From positions 1-34,879 of the forward strand of contig NZ_RJVR01000053.1 in NCBI RefSeq assembly GCF_003999195.1: a stretch of 34,879 bases of DNA. Direction: 5' to 3'. Under the pieces are notes generated by a model. It did not search any database. It saw only the letters and a program-made list of their open reading frames with translations, and was not told the DNA's origin. A program made the translations under genes and the position numbers. Source of the stretch: Streptomyces soli. Lineage in GTDB: Bacteria; Actinomycetota; Actinomycetes; Streptomycetales; Streptomycetaceae. Below are positions 8,041 to 16,560 of the stretch, in pieces (position 1 is the first letter of the stretch; each line of letters opens with the position of its first letter).

Positions 8041-9807
8041 TTACTTCTTGGAGCGCGAGGCCTGGACTCGCCAGATGATGAGCGGCAGGAGCGACGACAC
8101 CAGGGCGAGGACCGCCCAGATCCGCATCGCCAGATAGGTGTGGCCGGTCCAGAAGGACGCGGCGAAGGCCCCGCCGAAGACCAGCGCCCACCACAGATGC
8201 ATACGGAAGGTCAGCACCCGGTCGGGGCTGGAGGACTCACCCTTCGGGGTGACCTTGAAGCCGGCCGGCAGCCGCAGCATCGCGCCGACCAGCGAGGTCG
8301 CGTAGATCGGGGTCGCCATGGCGCCCATCGCCATACCGCCGACGCCCGTGGAGCCCTCGGGCTCGTGCGGGCTGACGTTGTGCCGGCGGTTGACCGAGTA
8401 CAGGCCGATCTGCAGCAGCGCGGCATCGCAGTAGAGCATCATCCAGCTGGCCGTGGAGACGCTCACCCCCGAGGCGCCGAAGACCAGGTAGAGGACGGAG
8501 CTGAGGCCGCCGAGGATGCAGGAGATTCCGGACATCGGATAGAAGGCCAGCATCAGCAGATAGTTGAACAGCCGCCCGGGGGACAGCCGGAACATGACCT
8601 TCCAGAAGTGCTTGAGCAGGGTCTCGTACGTGCCACGGCTCCAGCGCAGCTGCTGGCCGAAGAAGTCCGTCCATGAGTTCGGGCCCTCGCCGACCGCCAG
8701 GACGTCCGGGGTGTAGACCGATCTCCACTTGCGCCCGGTGTACGGATTGCGCGTGCGGTGGAACTCCAGGCCGGTCGCCATGTCCTCGGTGATCGAGTCG
8801 TACAGGCCGCCGATCTGCCGCAGGGCGCTGATCCGCACCGCGTTGTTCGTTCCGACGAACATCGGGGAGCCGTAGCGGTTCCCGGCCCGCTGGACCACGG
8901 CGTGGAAGAGGAACTGCTGGCTCTCGGCTGCCTTGGTGACCAGCGAGTCGTAGTTGCCGTAGACCTGCGGGCCGACGACGAAGGCGACGTTCGGGTCGCG
9001 GAAGTAACCGAGCATCCGCTCCAGGTAGTTGGCGTGCGGGACATGGTCGGTGTCGACGCAGGCCAGGAAGTCGTACGCGTCGCCGTGCGCGTCGAGCCAG
9101 CCGTTGTAGTTGCCGTGCTTGGTCCTCGCGCGGAACGGTCCCTTGCGCTGGTTGTACTTCTCCACCCCTTTACGGGAGAAGTGACGCACCCCCAGCTCCG
9201 CGCAGAGCGCCTTCATCTCCGGGTCGTCGCCCTCATCGAGCAGCCAGACATGTACGGAGCCCTGGTGCCGGATGCGTGTGGCGGCCGTCAGGGTCCTGCG
9301 CACCATGTCCAACGGCTCCTTGCCCGGCACGCAGGTGGTGATGAACGCGACCCGGGTGCCGGGCTCCGCCCGGACGGGTATGGGGTCGCGGGCGAAGAGC
9401 GTGCCGTGCGCGTTGGAGACGATCTGCAGCAGCCGGAAGAACTCGATGACAACGATGGTGCCGAGCACCACCTTGTCCAGCCGCAGCAGCCACTCGCGCG
9501 GTTCGAAGGGCCGCTGCGACCAGTGCTGCGGCATCAACAGCCAGATAAGCAGCGCCGCTTCGACGACCGGAGCCAGCACCATCAGGACGACGACCCGCAG
9601 CCGGCGGGTCTCCTGGTTGAGCAGATTGCGGTAGCGGACCCGGTACGGGGCGCCGTCCGGCGGTGGTTCGGTGATCGGGCCGGTGAGCCGGCTGAAGCGG
9701 TCGTAGTCGTAGGCGAGTGCGGGAATGTGTCGGTAGCGCGAGCGTGTCCCGCCGCCGTCAGCCGAGGCCGGGACGGGATGTCTCGGCTCGGTGGATACCT
9801 CTGTCAT
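8041..9807 (-). CDS. cslA: CslA cellulose synthase-like glycosyltransferase (GT2)
   Basis: This is a 588-residue membrane protein. The start at 9807 follows a GGAGGGGG tract and is preferred over the in-frame TTG 18 bases upstream. Two N-terminal helices (about 72-92 and 113-130) precede a cytoplasmic GT2 domain with DEGDD (191-195), VDTDH (251-255), TED (340-342) and QQLRW (385-389). These are the D, DxD, TED and QxxRW motifs of processive beta-glycan synthases. Further helices follow at about 413-445, 453-472, 495-512, 538-555 and 558-580. In streptomycetes CslA makes a beta-glycan at hyphal tips with GlxA. It lacks the PilZ domain of proteobacterial BcsA. Confidence 0.96.
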   Translation of the reverse strand: MTEVSTEPRHPVPASADGGGTRSRYRHIPALAYDYDRFSRLTGPITEPPPDGAPYRVRYRNLLNQETRRLRVVVLMVLAPVVEAALLIWLLMPQHWSQRPFEPREWLLRLDKVVLGTIVVIEFFRLLQIVSNAHGTLFARDPIPVRAEPGTRVAFITTCVPGKEPLDMVRRTLTAATRIRHQGSVHVWLLDEGDDPEMKALCAELGVRHFSRKGVEKYNQRKGPFRARTKHGNYNGWLDAHGDAYDFLACVDTDHVPHANYLERMLGYFRDPNVAFVVGPQVYGNYDSLVTKAAESQQFLFHAVVQRAGNRYGSPMFVGTNNAVRISALRQIGGLYDSITEDMATGLEFHRTRNPYTGRKWRSVYTPDVLAVGEGPNSWTDFFGQQLRWSRGTYETLLKHFWKVMFRLSPGRLFNYLLMLAFYPMSGISCILGGLSSVLYLVFGASGVSVSTASWMMLYCDAALLQIGLYSVNRRHNVSPHEPEGSTGVGGMAMGAMATPIYATSLVGAMLRLPAGFKVTPKGESSSPDRVLTFRMHLWWALVFGGAFAASFWTGHTYLAMRIWAVLALVSSLLPLIIWRVQASRSKK

Positions 9808-10068
9808 GACGCCTGCCCCCTCCAAGGCACGGCGGCAGCGGCACCGGTGACAGCAGAAGAAGTGGTCCGGGCCCCCTCCAGGCCGGACGTCTCCCCCACA
9901 TGCGCCGGAACCCCCCGGTTCCGGGTCACTTGGCCGCTGCGCCCCCCAAGGCGTTAATAATGATCAAATGCTTCTTGTGTGCCATCACATGCTAGCCCGT
10001 GTGAGTTTGTCGTGTTTGTGTTACCGGCTCATAGCGGACGGCTTTCCTCTACGAAAACCTCGGACGCC
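9808..10068. promoter_or_regulatory. cslA upstream region with a perfect hairpin
   Basis: This 261-base stretch carries no convincing gene. Bases 9905-9924 form a perfect hairpin (CCGGAACC, four C, GGTTCCGG), which lies in the cslA leader if transcription starts upstream of it. Bases 9950-10030 are AT-richer than the surroundings and are the likely promoter area on the minus strand. No confident -35/-10 pair could be assigned. Confidence 0.4.
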
Positions 10069-12105
10069 CTACCTGCGGGCCGGGACCGCCTCGCCGGGGA
10101 CCGCCGTCGGCTCGTCCGGACCGCGTCCGGCGAAGCGCATGGCGACGCAGGCACCCGCGTACAGCAGGGCGACGACGAGCAGGAGGGCCTGGTAGCCGGT
10201 GACCAGGGCCAGGTACTCCAGGGTGCCGCCGGTGAGGGCGCCGAGCAGGTTCGCGCCGAAGGCGGAGGTGGGGTCGGGGGCGAGAGCGAGGCGGTCGGAG
10301 AAGATGAGGTTGGCGCAGAAGATGGGGGCGAAGGCCAGCGCGATGGCGGCGGCGAGCCGGCCGGCGAAGGGGAGGGAGAGGACGGCGCTGGTGGGGACCA
10401 GCCAGGCGACGGCGAGGGTGGCGAAGAGCAGCGCCTGCAGCACCAGCAGGTTGACTCGGGGCAGCCGGCGCCGGACCTCGACGGCGGCCAGTACGGCCAG
10501 CAGGACGCCGATGAAGACGAGGGCGTTGACCAGCCAGGTGGTCCCGAAGTACAGGGCGAAGCCGATCACGTTCTTGGTCTCGAGCAGCATGAAGGCCGCG
10601 CCCATCAGGAACATGTCGGTGTAGCGGACCGTACGTCTGATCCGCACGCCCGTCAGTCGCACCGACACCAGCGTCACCAGCAGGATCGCGGCCAGCGCGC
10701 TCAGATAGAGCGTGGGGATGTCCCGGTGGAGCAGGTACGGGAAGGGGTGGTCGTCGGTCGCGGCGGCGGGCACCGCGCCGCTCGGCTTCCAGACCGCGTC
10801 GCAGGCCTGGTCGGCGGTGGTCATCCCGGCGACGAGGACGGCGGCGTTCTTGCGGAAGGTGGTCATGCAGGGGGCGTGGCCGTATACATCCTGCAGGCTG
10901 CCGGCGAAGCGGTCGACCAGCCAGCTCTGCCGGTAGTAGTTGTACATGGCGAAGGCGCCGTGCGGCGTGAGGTGGTCGCGGGCCGCCTCGAAGGCCTGCT
11001 GGGTGAACAGATAGCTCTCCAGGCGCAGGTTGCTCGCGCCGGCCACCAGCGTCAGCGAGTCCGGCAGGGCCAGGATGACGAGGTCGTACTTGGTGTTCGT
11101 GCGCTCCAGGAAGGCCCGGCCGTCGTTGATGTGGGCGTGCACCCGGGGGTCGGAGTACGGCTTTGCGGGGTGCAGCTGTGCGCCGATCTGCTGGATGCGG
11201 GGGTCGATCTCGACGGCGTCGACCCGGTCGGCGCCCTGGTTGAGCGCGACCGCGACGTCGTTGCCGTTGCCCGCGCCGATCACCAGGACGCGCTTGTGGG
11301 GGTTGCCAGGGGTCTGGTCGTAGGCCTGCCGGTACGGGGAGTTCTCCCGCAGCAGGGCGTTGAGGGGGGCGATCGACTGGTGCGGGACGCCGTTGGCGGA
11401 GATGTGGTAAGTCCGGGTGGCCGAGTGCGAGCGGGTGAGCTGGATCTTGTAGTACGGCGACCAGGAGATCCCGGCGGTCGTCGACTCCAGGAACAGCGCC
11501 GTCACCATGGCCGCCAGCGGGATCACGTACCAGACGGTGTTACGGCGACCGCCGAGGGTCAGCAGGGCCAGGGCGGCCAGGATGCCCCACACCACGGACG
11601 GGGCGCGCAGCCAGGACAGCAGGGCGAAGGAGACCGAGCCGGTGAGGCTGCCGAGGAGGTCGTAGCGGTAGGCCTCGAGGGAGGGGAGGCGGCGGAAGAG
11701 ATCCGCGGTGAGCTTGCCGATCGCGGTCATGATGATGGCGGTCAGCAGGAAGAGGACGGGCAGGGTCACCCACTCGGGCAGGCCGGTGGTCTTCACGGCG
11801 GTGAAGTAGATGACCTGGTCGCTGGTCTGGCGTACCTGGACCGGGTATTCGCGGACGAGGATGACGAGCAGGGCGAGCGGCAGTGGCGCGATTCGCTTGA
11901 TCCACTGGCCGCGCCCGGCGGGGATCAGGAAGCCGAGGCCGATGCCGAGGAAGGATCCCAGCAGGATGAAGTTGGAGAAGTAGCTGAGGTGGACGACGTT
12001 GGCACCCGCCCACCGGATCAGCGCCAGCTCGACAAAGAGCATGGTGGCGCTGGCCAGCAGCAGCCTCCATCGCACGGATGTAGCCGTTTGTCCCATCTGC
12101 TCCAT
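10069..12105 (-). CDS. polytopic membrane protein with spermidine synthase-like domain
   Basis: This is a 678-residue protein. Hydrophobic helices occupy about 14-210, a soluble Rossmann methyltransferase/aminopropyltransferase-like domain about 215-445, and more helices about 460-665. SAM-type binding motifs are clear: GAGNGND (277-283), VEIDP (298-302) and the acidic D328. Where polyamine synthases carry the catalytic DxxD pair, this protein reads ALPDS, so genuine spermidine synthesis is unlikely. The substrate is unknown, and an envelope or membrane-associated role is inferred from the topology. It lies upstream of cslA on the same strand with a 261-base gap, so it is probably transcribed separately. 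The start is ATG 12105, with AGGGG just upstream. Confidence 0.82.
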   Translation of the reverse strand: MEQMGQTATSVRWRLLLASATMLFVELALIRWAGANVVHLSYFSNFILLGSFLGIGLGFLIPAGRGQWIKRIAPLPLALLVILVREYPVQVRQTSDQVIYFTAVKTTGLPEWVTLPVLFLLTAIIMTAIGKLTADLFRRLPSLEAYRYDLLGSLTGSVSFALLSWLRAPSVVWGILAALALLTLGGRRNTVWYVIPLAAMVTALFLESTTAGISWSPYYKIQLTRSHSATRTYHISANGVPHQSIAPLNALLRENSPYRQAYDQTPGNPHKRVLVIGAGNGNDVAVALNQGADRVDAVEIDPRIQQIGAQLHPAKPYSDPRVHAHINDGRAFLERTNTKYDLVILALPDSLTLVAGASNLRLESYLFTQQAFEAARDHLTPHGAFAMYNYYRQSWLVDRFAGSLQDVYGHAPCMTTFRKNAAVLVAGMTTADQACDAVWKPSGAVPAAATDDHPFPYLLHRDIPTLYLSALAAILLVTLVSVRLTGVRIRRTVRYTDMFLMGAAFMLLETKNVIGFALYFGTTWLVNALVFIGVLLAVLAAVEVRRRLPRVNLLVLQALLFATLAVAWLVPTSAVLSLPFAGRLAAAIALAFAPIFCANLIFSDRLALAPDPTSAFGANLLGALTGGTLEYLALVTGYQALLLVVALLYAGACVAMRFAGRGPDEPTAVPGEAVPARR

Positions 12106-12174
12106 ACGCCCCTACGGTGCCACTTTGTTCCGGATGCGTCGAGGTGCCTCGCAAGGATTTGCGGCCCGGATCCG

Positions 12175-12198
12175 GATCACCCTGGAGCAGGGGTGATC
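12175..12198. promoter_or_regulatory. inverted repeat in the divergent promoter region
   Basis: GATCACCC (12175-12182) and GGGTGATC (12191-12198) are perfect 8-base arms around tggagcag. The repeat lies in the roughly 240-base gap between the divergently read membrane protein and the conservon kinase. It has operator-like geometry. The binding factor is unknown. Confidence 0.35.
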
Positions 12199-12345
12199 GG
12201 AATAGTGAAATCCGGATGTGAAGGGCAGTCCGGGAGCTTTCACCTCTTGCGTATGAGATGACTAATATCAGCCCACCAACCGCCGCTCTTCGCGCGAACG
12301 CGCGCCATGTGCCTGCGGTCGCACGGCGATAGGAGTGGCCTGCGC

Positions 12346-14727
12346 GTGGCTGTGTTCAAGGTGGGCGGAAACGGGCGTACGCGCAGGCTTCCGCTGCGTA
12401 CGGTCCTGGTGATCCTGGCCGTGGTGCCCAGCGTGGCACTCGCCGGGGTGTGGGCGCTGGGCACGTATCAGCTCGGTCGTCAGTGGCAGAACGAGGACGC
12501 CCAGCGGCGGGTGGCGGTGAGCGTCGGCGGCAAGACGCAGCAACTGCTGATCAATCTGCAGAAGGAACGGCGGCTGTCCGCGGAGGCGTTGGCTGATCCG
12601 TCGGCGTCCCGCGGCGATCTGACCGCGCAGCGCGCGTTGACCGACCGGGCGGCCTCCACCTTCAGCACGCTGGCCGTGCTGGACACCAGCCACGCGCAGG
12701 CCGGGCTCCACCAGGCGGTGCTGACCACCGTGCGGCAGCTCGCCGGGCTCGCGGACCAGCGTCGCGCGGTCGACGACGGCTCGGTCAGCCAGCAGAAGGC
12801 GTACGACTACTACACGGGTGTGGTCACCGCCGACATCGGCGTCGTCACCGCGCTCAGCAGCGGTGTGAACGGCCAGGTGACCACGAAGGCGCAGACCCTG
12901 GTCGACCTCGTCGGCGCCGTCGAGATGGTCTCGCGCGAGGACGCGCTGCTGGCCCGGGGCTGGAAGTCCGGCCGGCTGTCCTTCAGCGCGTACGACATGG
13001 CGGTCGACTTCATCGGCACCCAGGAGTATCTGCTCGAATACCGGGTGGATCCTTCGCTCACCGGGAAAGAGGCGCAGCTCTACCGGACACTGACGACCGG
13101 TCAGATGTGGAAGTCCAAGCAGCGCCTGGAAGAGGGGCTGATCCGGTCCGTCACCAACGGCACCCAGGGCGGCCAGGTGACCGTCTCCATCAACCACGCG
13201 GAGTGGCGCCTCACCATGGACCAGGTCGGCCCCGAGCTGGCGACCGTGCTCCTGGCCCGCGTCAACACCATCAACGCGCTCAGCACGGCGAGCGTCAACC
13301 AGCTCCAGTTCCAGCTGGTCGCCGCGAGCGCGCTCGGCCTGGCCACCGTGCTCCTGGTGATCGCGGCCAGCTGGCGGCTCATCATCGTGCTGCGCCGCCG
13401 CATCCTCACCCTGCGCGACGAGGCCCGCGAACTGCGGACCCGGCTCCCCGACGTCGTCGGGCGGCTGGAGCGCGGCGAGGACGTCGACGTGGACGCGGAG
13501 GTCCGGGCCGTCGAGCCCAGCGGGGACGAGCTGGGCGAACTGGCCGAAGCCCTCAACCTGGCCGCACGCAGCGCGATCGCCACCGCCGTACGCCAGGCCG
13601 ATCAGCACCGCGGCTTCGAGCGGCTGCTGCAACGGATCGCCCGCCGCACCCAGCTGCTGATCGGCCTCCAGCTGAAGAAGCTCGACCAGATGGAACGCAG
13701 GCACGAGGACCCCGCCGTCCTGGAGGGCCTGTTCGACCTGGACCACCTCACCGCCCGGCTACGCCGCTACGAGGAGAACCTGGTCATCCTCGGCGGCGGT
13801 CAGCCGCAGCGCCGCTGGCGCCGGCCGGTCCAGCTGCTGGACCTGCTGCGCGCCGCCCAGGGCGAGGTGCAGGACTACCAGCGCATCTCCGTCGAGGTCG
13901 AAGGCCGCCCCTGGGTGTCCGAATGGGCCGTCGGAGCGCTGACCCACATCCTCGCCGAGCTGATGGAGAACGCCGCCGCCTTCTCCAAGCCGCCCACCCC
14001 CGTCGAGGTCCGTGCCGGAGTCGTCGGCCGGGGCATCGCCGTGGAGATCGAGGACCGCGGCCTCGGCATGACCACCGAGCAGTACGCCGACGCCAACGCC
14101 CTGATGCAGGCTCCGCCCCAGCTCGACGTCATGGCCCGCGCCGACGACGCCCGCCTCGGCCTCTACGTGGTCGCCCGGCTCTCCCTGGGGCTCGGCGTCC
14201 AGGTCGAGCTGCGCCCGTCGGCCTTCGGCGGCACCCGCGTCATCGTCCTGGTGCCCGAGCGGTACGTCGCCGAGCCTCCGGAGCCGCTGGTCAAGCCGCG
14301 CGCCGGCAGGCGGGGGGACGCCGGCGCTCCGGGGGACGTACCGCCGCAGCACTCCGGACCGCGCCCCCTCAACCCCGACGACACCGCGGCCGTGGCGCGG
14401 GCCCAGGAGGAGGGGCGGCTGCCGGTCAGGACCCGAGGGCGCGCCATGGCCGACGTGGGCGCGGATGCCGGCGCCGGCACCGAGCCCGACGCCGCCGGGG
14501 GAGGACCCGTACCGCTGCCCAAGCGGGTACGCCAGGCCGGTCTGGCCCCCGAACTCAGGGAACCGGACGCCGACCGGGCCCCGGAGGCCGAGGAATTCAC
14601 GCCGCACCCCGAGCCCCGGCGCTCCGGGGCCACCATCGGGGCCTTCCAGCGGCAGTCCCGCCGGGCACGGACCCCCACCGACGCCCTCCCGCACCCCAGT
14701 TCACCCTCGACGGAAGACCGACAATGA
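12346..14727 (+). CDS. cvnA: conservon sensor histidine kinase (CvnA)
   Basis: This 793-residue protein starts at GTG 12346, with AGGAG (12331-12335) ten bases ahead; an upstream in-frame ATG at 12307 lacks such a site. TM1 lies at about 19-39, an extracellular helical NIT (nitrate/nitrite-sensing-like) domain at about 47-305, and TM2 at about 323-349. A HAMP-like linker follows. The phosphoacceptor region FDLDHLTARLRR has H467, and an HATPase domain carries N542 and DRGLGM (570-575). A long Pro/Arg-rich disordered tail ends the protein. CvnA kinases act with the small GTPase module encoded next, usually without a response regulator. The stop overlaps the cvnB start as ATGA. The ligand is unknown. 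Confidence 0.93.
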   Translation: MAVFKVGGNGRTRRLPLRTVLVILAVVPSVALAGVWALGTYQLGRQWQNEDAQRRVAVSVGGKTQQLLINLQKERRLSAEALADPSASRGDLTAQRALTDRAASTFSTLAVLDTSHAQAGLHQAVLTTVRQLAGLADQRRAVDDGSVSQQKAYDYYTGVVTADIGVVTALSSGVNGQVTTKAQTLVDLVGAVEMVSREDALLARGWKSGRLSFSAYDMAVDFIGTQEYLLEYRVDPSLTGKEAQLYRTLTTGQMWKSKQRLEEGLIRSVTNGTQGGQVTVSINHAEWRLTMDQVGPELATVLLARVNTINALSTASVNQLQFQLVAASALGLATVLLVIAASWRLIIVLRRRILTLRDEARELRTRLPDVVGRLERGEDVDVDAEVRAVEPSGDELGELAEALNLAARSAIATAVRQADQHRGFERLLQRIARRTQLLIGLQLKKLDQMERRHEDPAVLEGLFDLDHLTARLRRYEENLVILGGGQPQRRWRRPVQLLDLLRAAQGEVQDYQRISVEVEGRPWVSEWAVGALTHILAELMENAAAFSKPPTPVEVRAGVVGRGIAVEIEDRGLGMTTEQYADANALMQAPPQLDVMARADDARLGLYVVARLSLGLGVQVELRPSAFGGTRVIVLVPERYVAEPPEPLVKPRAGRRGDAGAPGDVPPQHSGPRPLNPDDTAAVARAQEEGRLPVRTRGRAMADVGADAGAGTEPDAAGGGPVPLPKRVRQAGLAPELREPDADRAPEAEEFTPHPEPRRSGATIGAFQRQSRRARTPTDALPHPSSPSTEDRQ

Positions 14728-15158
14728 CGACGCAGCGAATGACCGCCACCACCGCCACCCACGCAGATCTGGACTGGCTCCTCGACGGTCTGGTCGACCA
14801 GGTGGCCGGCACGCGGCACGCGGTCGTGCTGTCGGACGACGGCCTGGTGATCAGCAAGTCCGGCACCCTCGAACGGTCCGACGCCGAGCGGCTCGCCGCC
14901 GTCGCCACCGGCCAGCAGAGCCTCGCGCGGGGTGTCGGCCGGCTCTTCGACGGCGGCCCGGTGCAGCAGGTCATCGTGGAACTGGCCGACCTCTGGCTGT
15001 TCGTCACCACCGCCGGCCAGGGCACCCACCTCGCCGTGGTCGCGTCCCAGGAGGTCGACGCCGAGCTCATGGCCGTCGCCATGCACACCCTCGTCCAGCA
15101 GGTCGGCCAGAAGCTGGGCACCAAGGCGCGTACTCCCGATACCGGGAGACAGGAGTGA
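14724..15158 (+). CDS. cvnB: roadblock/LC7 domain protein (CvnB)
   Basis: This 144-residue protein has a single roadblock/LC7 domain at about 12-125 (DLDWLLDGLVDQVAGTRHAV, then VVLSDDGLVIS). Roadblock proteins are GTPase regulators related to bacterial MglB, and CvnB is expected to bind CvnD. The start ATG lies in an ATGA overlap with cvnA, and the stop lies in a GTGA overlap with cvnC. All conservon subunits are therefore translationally linked. The C-terminal tail (about 130-144) is charged and probably disordered. Confidence 0.95.
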   Translation: MTTQRMTATTATHADLDWLLDGLVDQVAGTRHAVVLSDDGLVISKSGTLERSDAERLAAVATGQQSLARGVGRLFDGGPVQQVIVELADLWLFVTTAGQGTHLAVVASQEVDAELMAVAMHTLVQQVGQKLGTKARTPDTGRQE

Positions 15159-15547
15159 CGCACTGGACTGACGGACTCGACGACGAAGTCGAGGAGCCCC
15201 TGGTCCGCCCCTACACCATCACCCGGGGGCGCACTGTCCCCGATCGTGACGACCTGACCCTGATCACCGTCGTCACCACCGTCCCCCGGCCCGGGGACGA
15301 AGCGCCTGACCTGCGCGGACTCCAGCCGGAACACCGCGTCGTCCTCGAGTTGTGCCGGGAGCCGAAGGCGGTGGCCGAGATCGCGGCCGGTCTGGACCTC
15401 CCGGTGTCCGTGACCAAGATCCTGCTCGGTGACCTCATCGGGTCCGGGCGGGTCACCGCCCGCCCCCCGCTGGCCCTCGATTCCGAAAGCGGCTCCATCG
15501 ACATGACGATCCTTGAGGCGGTGAGGAATGGGCTCCGGAAGCTCTGA
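15155..15547 (+). CDS. cvnC: DUF742 protein (CvnC)
   Basis: This 130-residue DUF742 protein starts at GTG 15155, inside a GTGA overlap with cvnB. The family core is visible: LVRPYTITRGRT (about 15-26), then a winged-helix-like half containing QPEHRVVLELC and SVTKILLGDLI. The function of DUF742 is not established, but it is a constant conservon member thought to belong to a membrane complex with CvnA, B and D. The last 20 bases overlap the start of cvnD. Confidence 0.94.
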   Translation: MTHWTDGLDDEVEEPLVRPYTITRGRTVPDRDDLTLITVVTTVPRPGDEAPDLRGLQPEHRVVLELCREPKAVAEIAAGLDLPVSVTKILLGDLIGSGRVTARPPLALDSESGSIDMTILEAVRNGLRKL

Positions 15548-16109
15548 CCTCGCTGCGGGGGCGGCGCCCCAGGCCATGAAGATCCTGATCGCCGGAGGCT
15601 TCGGCGTCGGCAAGACCACCATGGTCGACGCGGTGAGCGAGGTCGCCCCGCTGCGCACCGAGGAGTACCTCACCCGCGCCAGCGTCGGGGTCGACGACCT
15701 CGAGGGCATCCTCGACAAGTCGACCACCACCGTCGCCCTCGACTTCGGCCGCATCACCATCAGCAGCGAACTCGTCGTCTACCTCTTCGGCACCCCCGGC
15801 CAGGAACGCTTCTGGTTCATGTGGAACGACCTCGTCCACGGAGCCCTCGGCGCCGTCGTCCTGGTCGACACCCGCCGCCTCGACGTCAGCTTCGCGTCCA
15901 TTGACTTCTTCGAGAGCCGTGGGATCCCCTTCGTCGTCGGCGTCAACTGCTTCCACGGCGTCCGGGACCGCACCGGCGACGAGGTGCGCGCGGCTCTCGA
16001 CCTCGACCCCCATGTGCCGCTGGTGCTGTCCGACGTACGTGAGCGCACGGCCTCCCGGGACCTGCTGCTCACCCTCGTCGACCACCTCATGGCCCCGGCG
16101 GCGGCATGA
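15528..16109 (+). CDS. cvnD: conservon ATP/GTP-binding protein (CvnD)
   Basis: This 193-residue small Ras-like GTPase has Walker A GGFGVGKTT (23-31) and the switch II-like GTPGQER (88-94). The guanine-specificity loop is replaced by GVNCFHG, as is usual for this family. CvnD is the GTPase switch of the conservon module, with CvnB as candidate regulator. It starts 20 bases inside cvnC. A GAGG nine bases upstream serves as the ribosome site. Its stop overlaps the next gene as ATGA, extending the operon beyond the standard four genes. Confidence 0.95.
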   Translation: MGSGSSDLAAGAAPQAMKILIAGGFGVGKTTMVDAVSEVAPLRTEEYLTRASVGVDDLEGILDKSTTTVALDFGRITISSELVVYLFGTPGQERFWFMWNDLVHGALGAVVLVDTRRLDVSFASIDFFESRGIPFVVGVNCFHGVRDRTGDEVRAALDLDPHVPLVLSDVRERTASRDLLLTLVDHLMAPAAA

Positions 16110-16534
16110 CCCTGGAGCACGGAGCGGCCGTCCGCCTGTTCAAGGCCACCGAACCGGACGCCGCTCTCCCCCTGCTCAAGCGGCTCAGGGCCGCTCTCGA
16201 CGCCTACTTCGATTGCGTCGAGGCCCATGAGCACGGCTACCGCGCCGTCTACCGCGGCGAGCACGGCACCGATCCCGGGTCCCGGGCCGCTTTCGAGGAG
16301 GCCCGGGCGTGGCAGGCTGGGCGGATCCTCGGCTCCCTCGCGGCGGAGGGGCTTACCGGCGAGGCGCTGGCCATCGCCGTGCGCGGCTGGCTGGCCTTCC
16401 TCGTCACCGCGGTGCTCGACTGGCTGGAGCGCGGGCGGCCGCTGGAGCGATCGGCCCTGCAGGAGCTGTGCGTAGGGACCCTGACCTCGGCGGTCACCCA
16501 TGCCATCGGGGCCGACAAGGGCCAGGCCCGCTGA
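16106..16534 (+). CDS. stand-alone TetR C-terminal (ligand-binding) domain protein
   Basis: This 142-residue, all-helical protein resembles only the C-terminal ligand-binding half of TetR/AcrR regulators. Features include LDAYFDCVEAHEHGYRAVYRG (about 31-51), an Ala/Arg-rich helix around FEEARAWQAGRIL, and VRGWLAFLVTAVLDWLE near 92-108. No helix-turn-helix precedes it, since upstream codons belong to cvnD in another frame. The ATGA overlap with cvnD and the intact frame argue for a working gene rather than a relic. By inference it could sense a small molecule, or dimerise within the conservon complex without binding DNA. The alternative is a truncated TetR fortuitously placed here. It ends four bases from the convergent PfkB gene. 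Confidence 0.75.
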   Translation: MTLEHGAAVRLFKATEPDAALPLLKRLRAALDAYFDCVEAHEHGYRAVYRGEHGTDPGSRAAFEEARAWQAGRILGSLAAEGLTGEALAIAVRGWLAFLVTAVLDWLERGRPLERSALQELCVGTLTSAVTHAIGADKGQAR

Positions 16535-16560
16535 CCGCTCAGCCCAGGGCGGCGGTCAGC
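16530..16560. terminator. convergent hairpin between the conservon and PfkB genes
   Basis: GCTGACCGC (16530-16538) pairs with GCGGTCAGC (16552-16560) across a 13-base loop. It covers the stop codons of both convergent genes, which lie only four bases apart. It is likely a bidirectional terminator, although no T-tract is present. Confidence 0.5.

Noticed and set aside
9979..12261. 760-residue plus-strand frame
   Set aside because: Antisense to the clear membrane/spermidine-synthase-like gene; Gly/Glu/Asp/Val-rich composition typical of high-GC mirror frames, with no family motif.
12307..12345. upstream ATG start for the conservon kinase
   Set aside because: No ribosome site precedes it, whereas GTG 12346 has AGGAG at good spacing.
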